Assembly: GCA_023418925.1 (NCBI GenBank)
Contig: JAEZYS010000014.1
Location: 1-64,000 of the forward strand
Origin: Bacillota bacterium
GTDB lineage: Bacteria; Bacillota; Clostridia; Oscillospirales; Ruminococcaceae
DNA length: 64,000 nt
Direction: 5' to 3'
This document shows positions 8,525 to 17,129 of this stretch, in pieces (the first letter of the stretch is position 1; every line of letters starts with the position of its first letter). The notes below the pieces were generated by a model. That model was not told the DNA's origin. It was given only the letters and a program-made list of their open reading frames with translations, and did no database searches. The position numbers and the translations under genes were made by a program.

Positions 8525-8605
8525 ATGACAATAGTTAAACATACAATAGGAAAGCTAAAACGAATACAATCAGATAGTGCATTTGTTCGCCATATTCATA
8601 TATAG
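8525..8605 (+). CDS. 26-residue leader peptide ORF upstream of rtcB
   Basis: ATG at 8525 is preceded by an excellent AAGGAGG box with an 8-nt spacer. The frame runs 26 codons to TAG. The peptide is basic and His-containing (starts MTIVKHTIGKLKRI, ends VRHIHI). It lies between a strong promoter and an intrinsic terminator, the layout of a translation-coupled attenuation leader. It shows no run of a single amino acid that would name the signal. A stand-alone small protein is the alternative. No homologue is known to me. Confidence 0.5.
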   Translation: MTIVKHTIGKLKRIQSDSAFVRHIHI

Positions 8606-8633
8606 GCGATGGATATTTGTTATACAAATGTGG

Positions 8634-8663
8634 CACTTCTGAGTTTTTCAGGAGTGTTTTTTT
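8634..8663 (+). terminator. Intrinsic terminator between leader ORF and rtcB
   Basis: CACTTCTGA pairs with TCAGGAGTG (one T-G wobble) around a 5-nt loop and is followed by seven T. It lies 50 bp before the rtcB start. A small hairpin ATTTGT-TAT-ACAAAT just upstream (about 8615-8629) could be part of an alternative fold. Confidence 0.75.
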
Positions 8664-8713
8664 ACTGTCCAAATCCAACTTAAGTTGACTTGACGTACAT
8701 GAAAGAGGTAATT

Positions 8714-9922
8714 ATGATTGAATTAAAAGGGAAATATAATGCTGCACAAGTATTTACTGACATTATTGATGAAGCTTCAATTGCGCAGATTATTGAGCTA
8801 TGCAATCAGGATTTTACAAAAGGTGAAAGAGTGCGAATGATGCCCGATGTGCATGCAGGTGCTGGATGTACTGTCGGAACTACTATGACCATTAAAGATA
8901 AAGTTGTTCCGAATTTAGTCGGCGTTGATATCGGCTGCGGAATGGAAACTGTTAAAATCAAAGAAAAGCATATTGAACTTGAACAGCTTGATAAGCTGAT
9001 TTATGCAAAGATTCCAAGCGGATTTTCTATCCGTGATAATCCGCACAGATATATTGAACAGATTGACCTGTCAAAGCTACACTGTTTTGAGCATATTAAT
9101 CCTTTGCGTGCAGAAAAAAGCCTTGGAACCCTTGGCGGAGGAAATCACTTCATTGAAGCTGATAAGGATACGCATGGAAATATTTATATTGTTATCCATT
9201 CAGGCTCACGTCATCTGGGGCTGGAAGTTGCAAAATTCTATCAGGAAGAGGGCTATAGACGGTTGAATAAATCTTCTGCCGATGAAGTCAATGCTCTTGT
9301 TGCATCGTTAAAAGCAGCAGGCAAGGAAAAGCAGATCGAGAGTGAAATGAAGAAGCTTTTGCACACAAAAACAACCGATATCCCAAGGCATCTTGCATAT
9401 GTTGATGGAGAGCTTTTCGAGCAGTACATTCATGATATGAAAATTATTCAGCAGTTTGCACAGCTTAACCGTAAGGCAATGATGGACGAAATTATAAAGG
9501 GTATGAAGCTTCATATTAATGAGCAGTTTACAACTATTCACAATTATATTGATACAGAAAAAATGATTCTACGTAAAGGTGCTGTTTCTGCTCAGAAGGG
9601 TGAAAAACTCTTGATTCCGATTAATATGCGTGACGGAAGTTTGGTTTGTATCGGCAAAGGCAATGAAAACTGGAACTTTTCTGCTCCTCATGGTGCCGGA
9701 AGGCTTATGAGCCGCTGTGAAGCTAAACAAAGTTTTACTGTATCGGAATTTAAAAAGCAGATGAAGGACGTATTTACGACATCTGTAAGTGCAGGAACCC
9801 TTGATGAGTGCCCTATGGCGTATAAGGGTATGGATGCAATTCTTAATAATATCGGGGATACGGCTGAAGTTATTGATATTATCAAGCCGATATATAATTT
9901 CAAGGCTGGGGAGGAATCATGA
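8714..9922 (+). CDS. rtcB: RtcB-family RNA-splicing ligase
   Basis: RtcB joins 2',3'-cyclic phosphate (or 3'-phosphate) and 5'-OH RNA ends using GTP and Mn2+, in RNA repair. The family motifs are all visible: metal ligands in 'MPDVHAGAGCTVG' and 'GVDIGCGME', 'GTLGGGNHFIE', 'HSGSRHLG', and the guanylylated His in 'FSAPHGAGRLMSR' near residue 320. The length of 402 residues matches the short bacterial form. I chose the ATG at 8714 because AGAGG precedes it and MIELKGKYN is the normal N terminus. The gene overlaps the next small ORF by 4 bp. No RtcA or archease is nearby. The upstream leader and terminator suggest regulated read-through. Confidence 0.93.
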   Translation: MIELKGKYNAAQVFTDIIDEASIAQIIELCNQDFTKGERVRMMPDVHAGAGCTVGTTMTIKDKVVPNLVGVDIGCGMETVKIKEKHIELEQLDKLIYAKIPSGFSIRDNPHRYIEQIDLSKLHCFEHINPLRAEKSLGTLGGGNHFIEADKDTHGNIYIVIHSGSRHLGLEVAKFYQEEGYRRLNKSSADEVNALVASLKAAGKEKQIESEMKKLLHTKTTDIPRHLAYVDGELFEQYIHDMKIIQQFAQLNRKAMMDEIIKGMKLHINEQFTTIHNYIDTEKMILRKGAVSAQKGEKLLIPINMRDGSLVCIGKGNENWNFSAPHGAGRLMSRCEAKQSFTVSEFKKQMKDVFTTSVSAGTLDECPMAYKGMDAILNNIGDTAEVIDIIKPIYNFKAGEES

Positions 9923-10116
9923 TGGAAAAGTTTATACCGATAGATAAAATGAACAAGAAGTGTCGCATGAAACTTAATACTGCAAAGCGAAACACATGGG
10001 GATCAGTTAATCCTATTACCAGAAAATCAGAGAATAAAAAAGCATATAGCCGAAAGAAAGACCGCAGGAATTGGGGTGATTACTCTGATTCCTGCGGTCT
10101 TGTGGGGTTAATTTGA
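9919..10116 (+). CDS. Small basic protein translationally coupled to rtcB
   Basis: This 65-codon ORF starts in the rtcB stop (ATGATGG overlap) behind GGGGAGG. It is basic, with a core 'KRNTWGSVNPITRK...KAYSRKK'. Similar short Arg/Lys-rich proteins with a TWG..NP.TR core follow rtcB in other clostridia as far as I recall, so it is probably an rtcB partner or RNA-binding protein. The last 20 codons run through a perfect 14-bp hairpin, so the natural end may once have been nearer the KK at 10060. Confidence 0.6.
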   Translation: MMEKFIPIDKMNKKCRMKLNTAKRNTWGSVNPITRKSENKKAYSRKKDRRNWGDYSDSCGLVGLI

Positions 10117-10133
10117 TAGTTTTAAGTAACCCC
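10058..10133 (+). terminator. Two hairpins closing the rtcB unit
   Basis: AAGACCGCAGGAAT (10058-10071) pairs perfectly with ATTCCTGCGGTCTT (10088-10101). Directly after it GGGGTTA (10104-10110) pairs with TAACCCC (10127-10133). The first hairpin overlaps the end of the small ORF. Neither has a clear U-run, so termination is likely but not certain. mRNA stabilisation is the alternative. Confidence 0.45.
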
Positions 10134-10278
10134 GTATGGGAATTAAATTAAGAAACCCACTATTTGCAACTTATCGTACCATGTTAAAAGTGCCTATTTA
10201 ACAAACCTGCCAATTATCAACGGATTGAGCAGTTATTATGTTCAATGGGAATTTTAAACATAATGGGCAATTAAAATA

Positions 10279-11091
10279 CTAATCTTTTTTATCCTTTGCC
10301 CAATCTTCAATAGTTGCAATTAATGATTTCACATCCTGTTTTCCATCAAACTCAATATATCCTACTTTATCCTTATAACGAAAAATAATGTCCTTTTCAT
10401 TTTCTTTGTAATACACATTATCTAAAATGCTACTATCAACCTTTACATAATCAGCTGACATGTACTTGCTTACCAATTCAGACGTAGCTTTTTTTGCCCA
10501 TGATGTAAATTTAAAATCATAGTACCAAGTGAAGACATATGAATATGAGTCTTCCTTCCATATACTATTTGATGGCAACCTTCGTCTTTCTCTTCCTTCC
10601 ACCCATTCATCAGTAAAAATGCTTTTATGTATTATTAAATCATCGCCGAATAAAATATCCCAATTAACCATTCCATTAATAGTATAGTTTCCATTATGTT
10701 CAAGTTCTTTTATTGTTAAGAACGGAACATTATTTTCAGATAACTTTTTTTCAATTACTCTATCGTTAGCTAACAACAATAAAGCTATAATAATAACTGG
10801 GATACTTATTTTTATAATTTTACTGATTTTTGATGTGTTTGGATGTTCAATATTTTTATTTAACTTACTATTATATATTAGCTTTATGATATCTGAAACT
10901 TTATATATTGAAAACAATAACAATAGCGACGGCAAAATCCATACATAAGGCATATTTAGTGTTAATAGTATTATTTCACCATTTGTTAAGTAACTAATAT
11001 AAAGTATAACAAATACAAATATAATAAGCAAAGTAATTAAAACAACTATATTACTTGTTAGATCTTTTATCTTCTTCAAGTTAATCCCCAT
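10279..11091 (-). CDS. Unknown membrane protein with extracytoplasmic domain
   Basis: The 270-residue protein has three hydrophobic segments (about residues 13-35, 45-65 and 92-108), followed by a soluble C-terminal half rich in Trp, Tyr and charged residues (about 110-270). I recognise no motif. The last 40 residues (DIIFRYKDKVGYIEFDGK...IEDWAKDKK) look like an alpha/beta segment. It is monocistronic, on the minus strand, and followed only by the rtcB unit in convergent orientation. It belongs to the poorly conserved zone between the mobile DNA and the core genes. Confidence 0.6.
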   Translation of the reverse strand: MGINLKKIKDLTSNIVVLITLLIIFVFVILYISYLTNGEIILLTLNMPYVWILPSLLLLFSIYKVSDIIKLIYNSKLNKNIEHPNTSKISKIIKISIPVIIIALLLLANDRVIEKKLSENNVPFLTIKELEHNGNYTINGMVNWDILFGDDLIIHKSIFTDEWVEGRERRRLPSNSIWKEDSYSYVFTWYYDFKFTSWAKKATSELVSKYMSADYVKVDSSILDNVYYKENEKDIIFRYKDKVGYIEFDGKQDVKSLIATIEDWAKDKKD

Positions 11092-11405
11092 TTCAATTTT
11101 TCAGTAACTATTTAATCAATAAACTGCAATTGAGTTTATCGTGAATATGAAATTTTAGGGTATTTTTTTCAAATGTCTTTCTATCATTTTGCTGGTATGC
11201 CTGCTTCATGATTTAGTAAATACTCATGCTCTTCTCTTATAAGGTCTCTAATTTCTTTTACATCATCTACTGTTAAGTTTGGTATTTCAAATGCAGCTGC
11301 TCCACAATGTGACTTACTTTCACCGTCAGAACGCTAATTTCAATGCGTGCATATTGAGTTTCCTAGACACTGCAAAAAATAGGAATACATAAAATCACCG
11401 CAGCT
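11092..11405 (-). pseudogene. Stretch with a short ORF remnant
   Basis: Inside this 314-bp gap, a minus-strand frame ending at the TGA at 11184-11186 reads 'SHCGAAAFEIPNLTVDDVKE...HEYLLNHEAGIPAK'. This is a well-behaved acidic helical sequence without a start codon, probably the 3' end of a lost gene. The rest shows nothing. Family unknown. Confidence 0.3.
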
Positions 11406-12146
11406 CTACATATTGAAATCTAACCCGAGGGCTTCGCCGTCCTTTATTTCCAAGTGGTCGGTTATGTATGGAGCGTACTTTTCAAAAGCACCATATCCGT
11501 AATTCAGATACTGCGAGTTTTCGTTTGCAAACTTCTCCATACGTTCCTGTGTATCAAAGGAAGTAAACTCAAAATCAATATTCCACTCACTAAGCTTATC
11601 CGCTATAAATATGCCGGAAAAATTAGTATCGGCAAACACCATATCAATCTCACCCCAACAATCTGTCAATACTTCATCAAGGTTATTACCGTCATAATAC
11701 GTCTGGAATCCATAAATACCAACGCAAGGATCCCAAGGATCATTTGACAAAACAGAATAATCTATGAGTTTGCCACCTTGGAGCTCATCTGATATTTTAT
11801 TAATAACAGCTGACTTTATTTCTTCATACTGATAACTGTCAACGCCAATCGGGCTGTCTTTTAAGCAGTCGGAAACAACAAAAAACTCCTCATCACCATA
11901 TTTAACCATTAACTTCATTCTGCCATACTTTCGTAAATATGAATCCCATGAATTTCTACAATCTTCCATAACCTCAGCTTCAAATCCGTATTTTTCATGA
12001 ATATACCGTACAGCATTTGCAGAAGCTTGTTCATACTGCATTTTATACTCATTTTCAGTTTTGAGATAATTGATGCCCTTGTAAGCACATAGTGACACTA
12101 TAATCAGCAAGCAAATTATTCCTGCTATTCTGCGTCTTTTATTCAT
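11406..12146 (-). CDS. Unknown membrane-anchored protein
   Basis: The 246-residue protein has an N-terminal Arg-rich start and one hydrophobic anchor (RRRIAGIICLLIIVSLCAYKG). The rest is a hydrophilic domain outside the membrane. Sequence patterns such as 'YGFEAEVMED' and 'VKYGDEEFFVV' resemble small clostridial DUF proteins with PepSY-like folds, but I cannot name one. The ATG at 12146 was chosen for its GGGGGAAG box; the upstream ATG at 12197 has none. Its neighbours are remnants and it appears to be monocistronic. Confidence 0.6.
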   Translation of the reverse strand: MNKRRRIAGIICLLIIVSLCAYKGINYLKTENEYKMQYEQASANAVRYIHEKYGFEAEVMEDCRNSWDSYLRKYGRMKLMVKYGDEEFFVVSDCLKDSPIGVDSYQYEEIKSAVINKISDELQGGKLIDYSVLSNDPWDPCVGIYGFQTYYDGNNLDEVLTDCWGEIDMVFADTNFSGIFIADKLSEWNIDFEFTSFDTQERMEKFANENSQYLNYGYGAFEKYAPYITDHLEIKDGEALGLDFNM

Positions 12147-12498
12147 AATGTCTTCCCCCGAAATACTTAAAATAAGTTGTGCAATGTGAATAATCAAATC
12201 TTTGCTTAGCTCCGCAGTATGTTTATGTCATAAACATAATTAGAAGTTGAGATTACTACAGGGTATATTTTATATTATTAACAGATAGATGTCTTTTTCT
12301 GTATCATAAACAAAGTCACAAGATAGAGCACTCCGCAAGAAGTCTGCGTTTATTGTTTCGGAAATTCTCTCAGAAATAAATTTTGTGTTTCCTTCCAAAG
12401 AAAAGTATACTACTCATATGTACTCACCTCATATTATCTTAAAGTATTTACTTAGGTTATATTGTTAAATGCATTCTTATAATGATAGAGTATTACTC
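12147..12498. other. Intergenic stretch without a recognised gene
   Basis: I see no coding frame with an RBS here. It is AT-rich and should contain the promoter of the minus-strand gene ending at 11406 and the downstream region of the esterase pseudogene. Confidence 0.4.
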
Positions 12499-13372
12499 CT
12501 AAAATTTTAAAATCTGGGAACAAAATTCATTTAAAGCCTTCTTTGATTCAGGAACTATCTGCTCTTGCATTGGGAATGCGTGCCACATTTTACTCCAGAT
12601 TTTTAATTCAACTTTTACATTACTTATTTTTGCTTTTTTAGCTATACGAATAGCATTACTGAGAAAAGTATCATATTCGGCAGCGTGAATTAAAATTGTA
12701 GGTAATCCCTCAAGTTCTCCATATAAAGGCGATAACAAGGGTGATGTAGGATCGTTGTCTTTTATATATTTTTGCTATGCATAAAGGGGCAATCATTTGA
12801 AAAGGATCTTTCTTAGCTATTGTAATATATGTTTCACCAGTTCCTGTTAAATCAAAAACAGGAGTTATACACATCACCATAGAAGGCATGGCACAACCAC
12901 TTTGTTTAAGTACAAGCAAAGCGGAAATTGCTAGTGCGCAGCCAGATGAATCTCCAGTTAATACTATATCCTCTGATTTATAACCTAGTGCCAGCATACC
13001 TTTATATGCAGCTATAGCGTCCTCTAGTGCTGAAGGGAAAGGGTTTTCAGGAGCCAGACGGTAATCTGGAATACAAACATCACGTTTTGTACGTTCAGCA
13101 ATTTTTGCTACAAATGTGCGGTTAGCATTATAAATACCAAGGCAGAATCCACCTCCGTGGAAATAAAGAATTACTTTTTTTCTTACTTCATCTGATTGAT
13201 AAAAAACATTACATGGTACACCTTTTAAATCTTTGTTCATAAATCGAATTGAGTTTGGAAAAGGTTCAGCCTTTAAGAACTCCATTGCTTTTCGAATTTC
13301 TGGCAAAGGTTTATTCCACATCTTAACTCTTCTTAATATAAATCTGACAAGACAACTTTGTAAACTGCTCAT
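12499..13372 (-). pseudogene. Alpha/beta hydrolase (hormone-sensitive-lipase-like esterase), frameshifted
   Basis: The oxyanion-hole motif 'YFHGGGFCLG', the nucleophile elbow 'GDSSG' and, in the second part, 'HAAEYDTFL' (Asp) and 'MWHAFPMQE' (His) give a complete catalytic set of the HSL/GDXG esterase family. The frame breaks at about 12760-12763. A run of four T (AAAA in the coding strand) appears to have one base too many: removing it links 'AKIYK' to 'DNDPTSPLLSPLYGELEG' and restores a protein of about 290 residues. The start has a strong AGGAGG box. Either a recent natural mutation or a homopolymer sequencing error is possible. Confidence 0.85.
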
Positions 13373-13577
13373 AAATTATCCTCCTATAATAGCTTTTTCA
13401 TTTATAATACTACTTTATTAGGAAGATTTCATGATATTTCTTGCTGACTAAACTGGTTTTTTTAAAGGCACTAGAAAATTGAAAACAGCCCTAAATCAAT
13501 GTTCATATACTTGTGAGCAGTCAAATTGCTGATAAAAATGTTTTTCCTCTCAAGTAAAGTCTTTTGTCGATAAAACA

Positions 13578-13853
13578 TTGGAAACATTTGAGTCTCTAGT
13601 TTCACTTGCACCGCGTTTTATAAGTTTAAGGCATGGTTCACTCATTACAATAGAACTGATTCACGCAATTGCTTTATATACAAATTGTGATGATTTATTT
13701 CTCTTATCTGCTCAAAACACGGAATACATTCCTAAGAATAAAGAATATGATAGAACTCAATTGATTAATCATAACACATATGACGAAATAATGAGTTTAT
13801 TTGATAAATGTGCTGAAGAAGATAATAAGAAAACTAATGGAATGGTACATTAG
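13578..13853 (+). CDS. Doubtful small ORF
   Basis: A 91-codon frame starts at TTG without a good RBS. The sequence 'FISLRHGSLITIELIHAIALYTNCDDLFLLS' reads like a real protein and resembles the second half of an XRE-type helix-turn-helix domain, followed by an acidic tail. The frame is open further upstream of the TTG, so this may be the 3' remnant of a regulator gene. Confidence 0.3.
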   Translation: METFESLVSLAPRFISLRHGSLITIELIHAIALYTNCDDLFLLSAQNTEYIPKNKEYDRTQLINHNTYDEIMSLFDKCAEEDNKKTNGMVH

Positions 13854-13953
13854 TTGCCAAAATGGGGTGGGTACTTATTTGCCAGTAAATTGTGTTTAGG
13901 TCAAAACTTCTTTATGGATAGCTGCTTTTAATCGGTATCCTGCTTTTTATATA

Positions 13954-15276
13954 TTATTTTGATAAATTAACCACACAATCGGATTTCCTTTGCTGAACAG
14001 GCAAACAGACTGATATGCGTGTACCTACACCCTCATAGCTGACGATTTCAAAATAGCCGTTGTGCTTATCAACAATCCACTTTGCAATTGAAAGTCCAAG
14101 TCCTGTTCCGCCCGTTTCGCGGCTCCTTGCCGGGTCAGCCCTGTAAAAACGTTCAAATAAATGCGGCAGATGCTCGGGAGCAATACCTTTTCCGTCATCC
14201 TGAACCTCAAAGCACGGATTACCGCTGCTATTTCTTGTTACTCGGAACACTATCTGCTGACCTGCTGGAGTATATTTTGTGGCGTTGTCTGTCAGTATTC
14301 TTGCCGTCTGTTTCAAAAGTGAAACATCTCCGTAAACAGTTATATCTTCGTTTGTTTCAATTCTGTATTCGTGGTTTTTATCAATTAGTACAGACTCATT
14401 GTAAACCTCTTTAATCATTTCGACAAGCGAAAAGTTAGTCATGGTTATAGGCTGTTTTCCATTTTCACCTCTTGCAAGGAAAAGCAGCTGTTCAATAAGC
14501 ATGTTCATATGCTCTGATTCATTTTTTATTGCAGTTATGCTTTCATTCAGAACCTTTTCATCTTCTTTTCCCCAGCGGTAAAGCATATCTGAATAGCCCT
14601 TGATAACTGCAATAGGTGTCCTTAGTTCATGTGAAGCGTCCGAAACAAACTGTGATTGCTGACGGTAGGACTCCCTCATTCTGTCAATAAGACTGTTGAC
14701 TGCAGTTTCAATACCTTGCAGGTCACGGTTGCCTGTTGAAAGATGTTCGCCTGATTCAGCAGGGTTCATGCGGTCAATTGCACTTTCAAGGTCTGCAAAG
14801 CTTTCAAAGGATATGTTAAGTGAAGAGATTTCTCCTGCTGACAATGCAAGCTGGTTGATAGGACGCAGTATCTTTTTTGCTCCGGAATAGCTTGAAAAAA
14901 TATTAAAAAACCATATTAATAGTTCCATACAGAGCAAAATCATAAACAATTTGGAGAACACTTCAAAAAATATTCCTGCTGGTGCTGAATTTCCTCCAAA
15001 ATTATAAACCGAATTATAAAAGGAATTATTCATGTTATCGAAATAAAAATCCTTTAAGCTAAATTCCTTTTCTCCGCTAAATGAGAAATAACGCTCACCC
15101 TTTCCATGGTACATATTACCGAGTATAGATATTTCTGTGCCTAAACACCAACCTGCCGTAGACAGCAGTGCAAGAAAAATATCTAACCAGAAAAATATGC
15201 TGAGAAGCTTTAACTGCCAGCGTAACGCGATCTGTCCTGCTATAGATGTGGTTTTGGCATTTTGTTTGTTACTCAT
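13954..15276 (-). CDS. Sensor histidine kinase
   Basis: This membrane-bound kinase phosphorylates the response regulator encoded just upstream. It has two transmembrane segments (about residues 23-46 and 109-130) flanking an extracellular loop of about 65 residues, and a HAMP-like linker. HisKA has its H-box in 'SDASHELRTPIAVIKGYSD' (His near 216), and the ATPase domain has N box 'DNATKYTP', 'DDGKGIAPEH' and 'GGTGLGLSIAKWIVD'. The start ATG at 15276 overlaps the regulator stop by 4 bp and has AAAGGAG, so the pair is translationally coupled. The signal is unknown. The two UBA-like membrane proteins upstream are possible targets or partners. Confidence 0.9.
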   Translation of the reverse strand: MSNKQNAKTTSIAGQIALRWQLKLLSIFFWLDIFLALLSTAGWCLGTEISILGNMYHGKGERYFSFSGEKEFSLKDFYFDNMNNSFYNSVYNFGGNSAPAGIFFEVFSKLFMILLCMELLIWFFNIFSSYSGAKKILRPINQLALSAGEISSLNISFESFADLESAIDRMNPAESGEHLSTGNRDLQGIETAVNSLIDRMRESYRQQSQFVSDASHELRTPIAVIKGYSDMLYRWGKEDEKVLNESITAIKNESEHMNMLIEQLLFLARGENGKQPITMTNFSLVEMIKEVYNESVLIDKNHEYRIETNEDITVYGDVSLLKQTARILTDNATKYTPAGQQIVFRVTRNSSGNPCFEVQDDGKGIAPEHLPHLFERFYRADPARSRETGGTGLGLSIAKWIVDKHNGYFEIVSYEGVGTRISVCLPVQQRKSDCVVNLSK

Positions 15277-15986
15277 ATATTTTGCTCCTTTATGACATAG
15301 CCAACGCCTCTTATTGTTGTAATAAGTTTTACGCCGTAAACATCGTCTATTTTACTGCGGAGATACCGTATATAAACGTCAACAATATTGGTTTCTCCCA
15401 CATAATCATATCCCCAGACATGCTCAAGCAGAGTGTCCCTTGAAAGCACTATCGATTTTTTTTCAGCAAGCTTATGAAGCAACATGAACTCCCTGTTTGT
15501 AAGCTCAATTGGGTTCCCGTCATAGGTAACGGTATGTCTTGCCGAATCAATTACAAGGCCTGCGCAGGCAATAATATCTTCACTCTCAACGTTCTGCTTT
15601 TCAGATGAATGACTGTTCTGGCGAAGAGCAGCACGGATGCGAGCAAGCAACTCTTCAATGGCAAATGGCTTTGTGATATAGTCGTTTGCACCCATGTCAA
15701 GCCCTGAAACCTTATCCATGACAGCGTCCCTTGCAGTCAGCATTATAATAGGAATATCAGAGGTCTTACGAATTCGGCGCAAAACCTCTATTCCGTTAAG
15801 TCCCGGAAGCATTATATCAAGCAGTATAAGGTCGAAATCACCGCTTTCCGCAAGGGTGAGACCTTCTCTGCCGTCATAAGCCTTTGTTACTGTATAGTCC
15901 TCATGCGTAAGCTCAAGTTCAACAAAACGTGCAAGTTGAGGTTCATCTTCAATTATAAGTATTTTTGATGGCATAATTAAAATCAT
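15273..15986 (-). CDS. OmpR/PhoB-family response regulator
   Basis: The receiver domain (residues about 5-120) has the phosphorylated Asp in 'DLILLDIMLPGLNG', the Thr in 'IIMLTAR' and the Lys in 'DYITKPF'. The winged-helix DNA-binding domain ends with 'VDVYIRYLRSKID...TTIRGVGYVI'. Length (233-237 residues) is normal. Two ATGs are possible (15986, and 15974 beginning MPSKILIIEDE). The AGGA box suits the first better, while homology suits the second. It is the first gene of a two-gene unit with the kinase. Target promoters are not evident from this sequence. Confidence 0.9.
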   Translation of the reverse strand: MILIMPSKILIIEDEPQLARFVELELTHEDYTVTKAYDGREGLTLAESGDFDLILLDIMLPGLNGIEVLRRIRKTSDIPIIMLTARDAVMDKVSGLDMGANDYITKPFAIEELLARIRAALRQNSHSSEKQNVESEDIIACAGLVIDSARHTVTYDGNPIELTNREFMLLHKLAEKKSIVLSRDTLLEHVWGYDYVGETNIVDVYIRYLRSKIDDVYGVKLITTIRGVGYVIKEQNI

Positions 15987-16025
15987 TCTTCCTTTAATTG
16001 AGTACTTGTGTAATGTTTCAAAGAC

Positions 16026-16505
16026 TCAAATTTTGAAAGATTTATCTTTCAAAATTTCTCCCGTTTCAGCTTTTTCTTCATTTAGCATTATATCAGACCT
16101 GAGACGATACTGGCAGCCGAAGAAAAGGCTTATTACAATAATAATAGGAGTTTCCCTGATCGTTATAAGAAGAATAATTATTGCAGCTGTAAGAGGAATA
16201 CTGAGAAGTGTTCTGTCTTTACAGATAACTTCAGCTCTGGTTTGATTTCCCTTTTTTATAATCATATAGAACCAATTATAAAAACCCTTGTCAAAAGATG
16301 GCAGGTTATTATCTGGACATAAAGGGCAGACTTTTTCATTATTCTTTGTACTAAATTTGACGGATTCTGCTGTGCCGTTCTGCTTTTCAAGAATAATAAT
16401 TGCATTGAGAATATCCCAGTCTGACGCTTCAAGGACAGAAACTGCCGTATTATATGAAACGCCTGTCTTTTCCATAAGCTTTTCGATTTTATTCTTTTTG
16501 TTCAT
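16026..16505 (-). CDS. Small UBA-like membrane protein, paralogue A
   Basis: The first 45 residues (KIEKLMEKTGVSYNTAVSVLEASDWDILNAIIILEKQ) form a three-helix UBA/TS-N-like domain. A Cys-containing linker follows, then a hydrophobic hairpin (about 105-135, LTAAIIILLITIRETPIIIVISLFFG) and a charged tail. This is the DUF4342-like architecture of clostridial proteins. It shares the same layout with the next upstream gene, so the two are a tandem duplication. It lies in the same direction just upstream of the two-component genes, which suggests a shared envelope role. The function is unknown. Confidence 0.6.
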   Translation of the reverse strand: MNKKNKIEKLMEKTGVSYNTAVSVLEASDWDILNAIIILEKQNGTAESVKFSTKNNEKVCPLCPDNNLPSFDKGFYNWFYMIIKKGNQTRAEVICKDRTLLSIPLTAAIIILLITIRETPIIIVISLFFGCQYRLRSDIMLNEEKAETGEILKDKSFKI

Positions 16506-16524
16506 CAGTACTTCCTCCGTTAAT

Positions 16525-16560
16525 AAAGGGCGCTGAACAATTATAATTTCAGCGTCCTTT
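16525..16560. terminator. Terminator-like hairpin between the UBA-like genes
   Basis: AAAGGGCGCTGA pairs with TCAGCGTCCTTT (one mismatch) around 12 nt. It lies between the two paralogous genes, downstream of 16626-17129. A/T-rich tails on both sides allow bidirectional use. Confidence 0.55.
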
Positions 16561-16625
16561 ACAGTGTTACATATATTTTATCACAGTTAACAACTCAGCA
16601 CAAGTTGTATTATTAATAATAGGTA

Positions 16626-17129
16626 TTACTTATCCTCGTTAAGGTTAACGTTTGTTTCACTACATCTTACATTATTCTTTACGGATTCAGCAGCAGATGA
16701 AGCCTTTGCCATAATATTATTTATCTTGCAACCGTTAGAAAAATCAGGTCCTGTAAATGAGTATCTGAAGCCGAAGAAAAGTGCGAGTATCATTACAGGA
16801 ATTGCGATATGACATGCTAAAAGAGCAATGATTATTGCAAGTGTAATAGGAAGATTTATTACTGACTGACCATTTCTTGAAACTACAAAGTTGTTTGAGT
16901 TGCATTTATGGATAAAACCACATACAGAACCTGCAAATTTACTGCAGCCTGCTTTAAAATTACCTGACTTTTTGCTGTTGAAGCAGGATGCATTAACTCT
17001 TCCTGCCTTTTCAAGCATAAGCATTGCCTCAAGCATGTTCCAATCTGCTGCCTCAAGAGCATCCTTAGCTTCCTGATAACTGATGTTTGCCTTGTTTACG
17101 AGTTCCTCTACCATTTCAAAGTGATTCAT
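16626..17129 (-). CDS. Small UBA-like membrane protein, paralogue B
   Basis: It has the same plan as the downstream paralogue: N-terminal UBA/TS-N-like helices (MVEELVNKANISYQEAKDAL...WNMLEAMLMLEKAG), a Cys-containing linker, a membrane hairpin (about 85-120, LPITLAIIIALLACHIAIPVMILALFFGF), and a polar tail. The pattern 'NGQSVINLPIT' before the membrane part corresponds to 'DRTLLSIPLT' in paralogue A. The RBS is a good GAGGAAAAT-type box. The upstream 300 bp (17130-17426) is AT-rich and probably carries the promoter. The role is unknown. Confidence 0.6.
   Translation of the reverse strand: MNHFEMVEELVNKANISYQEAKDALEAADWNMLEAMLMLEKAGRVNASCFNSKKSGNFKAGCSKFAGSVCGFIHKCNSNNFVVSRNGQSVINLPITLAIIIALLACHIAIPVMILALFFGFRYSFTGPDFSNGCKINNIMAKASSAAESVKNNVRCSETNVNLNEDK

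Noticed and set aside
8590..8663. Possible fluoride riboswitch (ATAGGCGATGGA...) ahead of rtcB
   Set aside because: Only the first 10 nt agree with the fluoride-riboswitch consensus. The UUCGCC partner and the AAAC core are missing and the gene is not a fluoride exporter.
4857..10273. 15-bp direct repeat CATAATGGGCAATTA at 4857-4871 and 10259-10273 flanking the mobilization genes
   Set aside because: One or two chance 15-bp matches are expected among all pairs in 64 kb of AT-rich DNA, and no further element structure is seen at these points.
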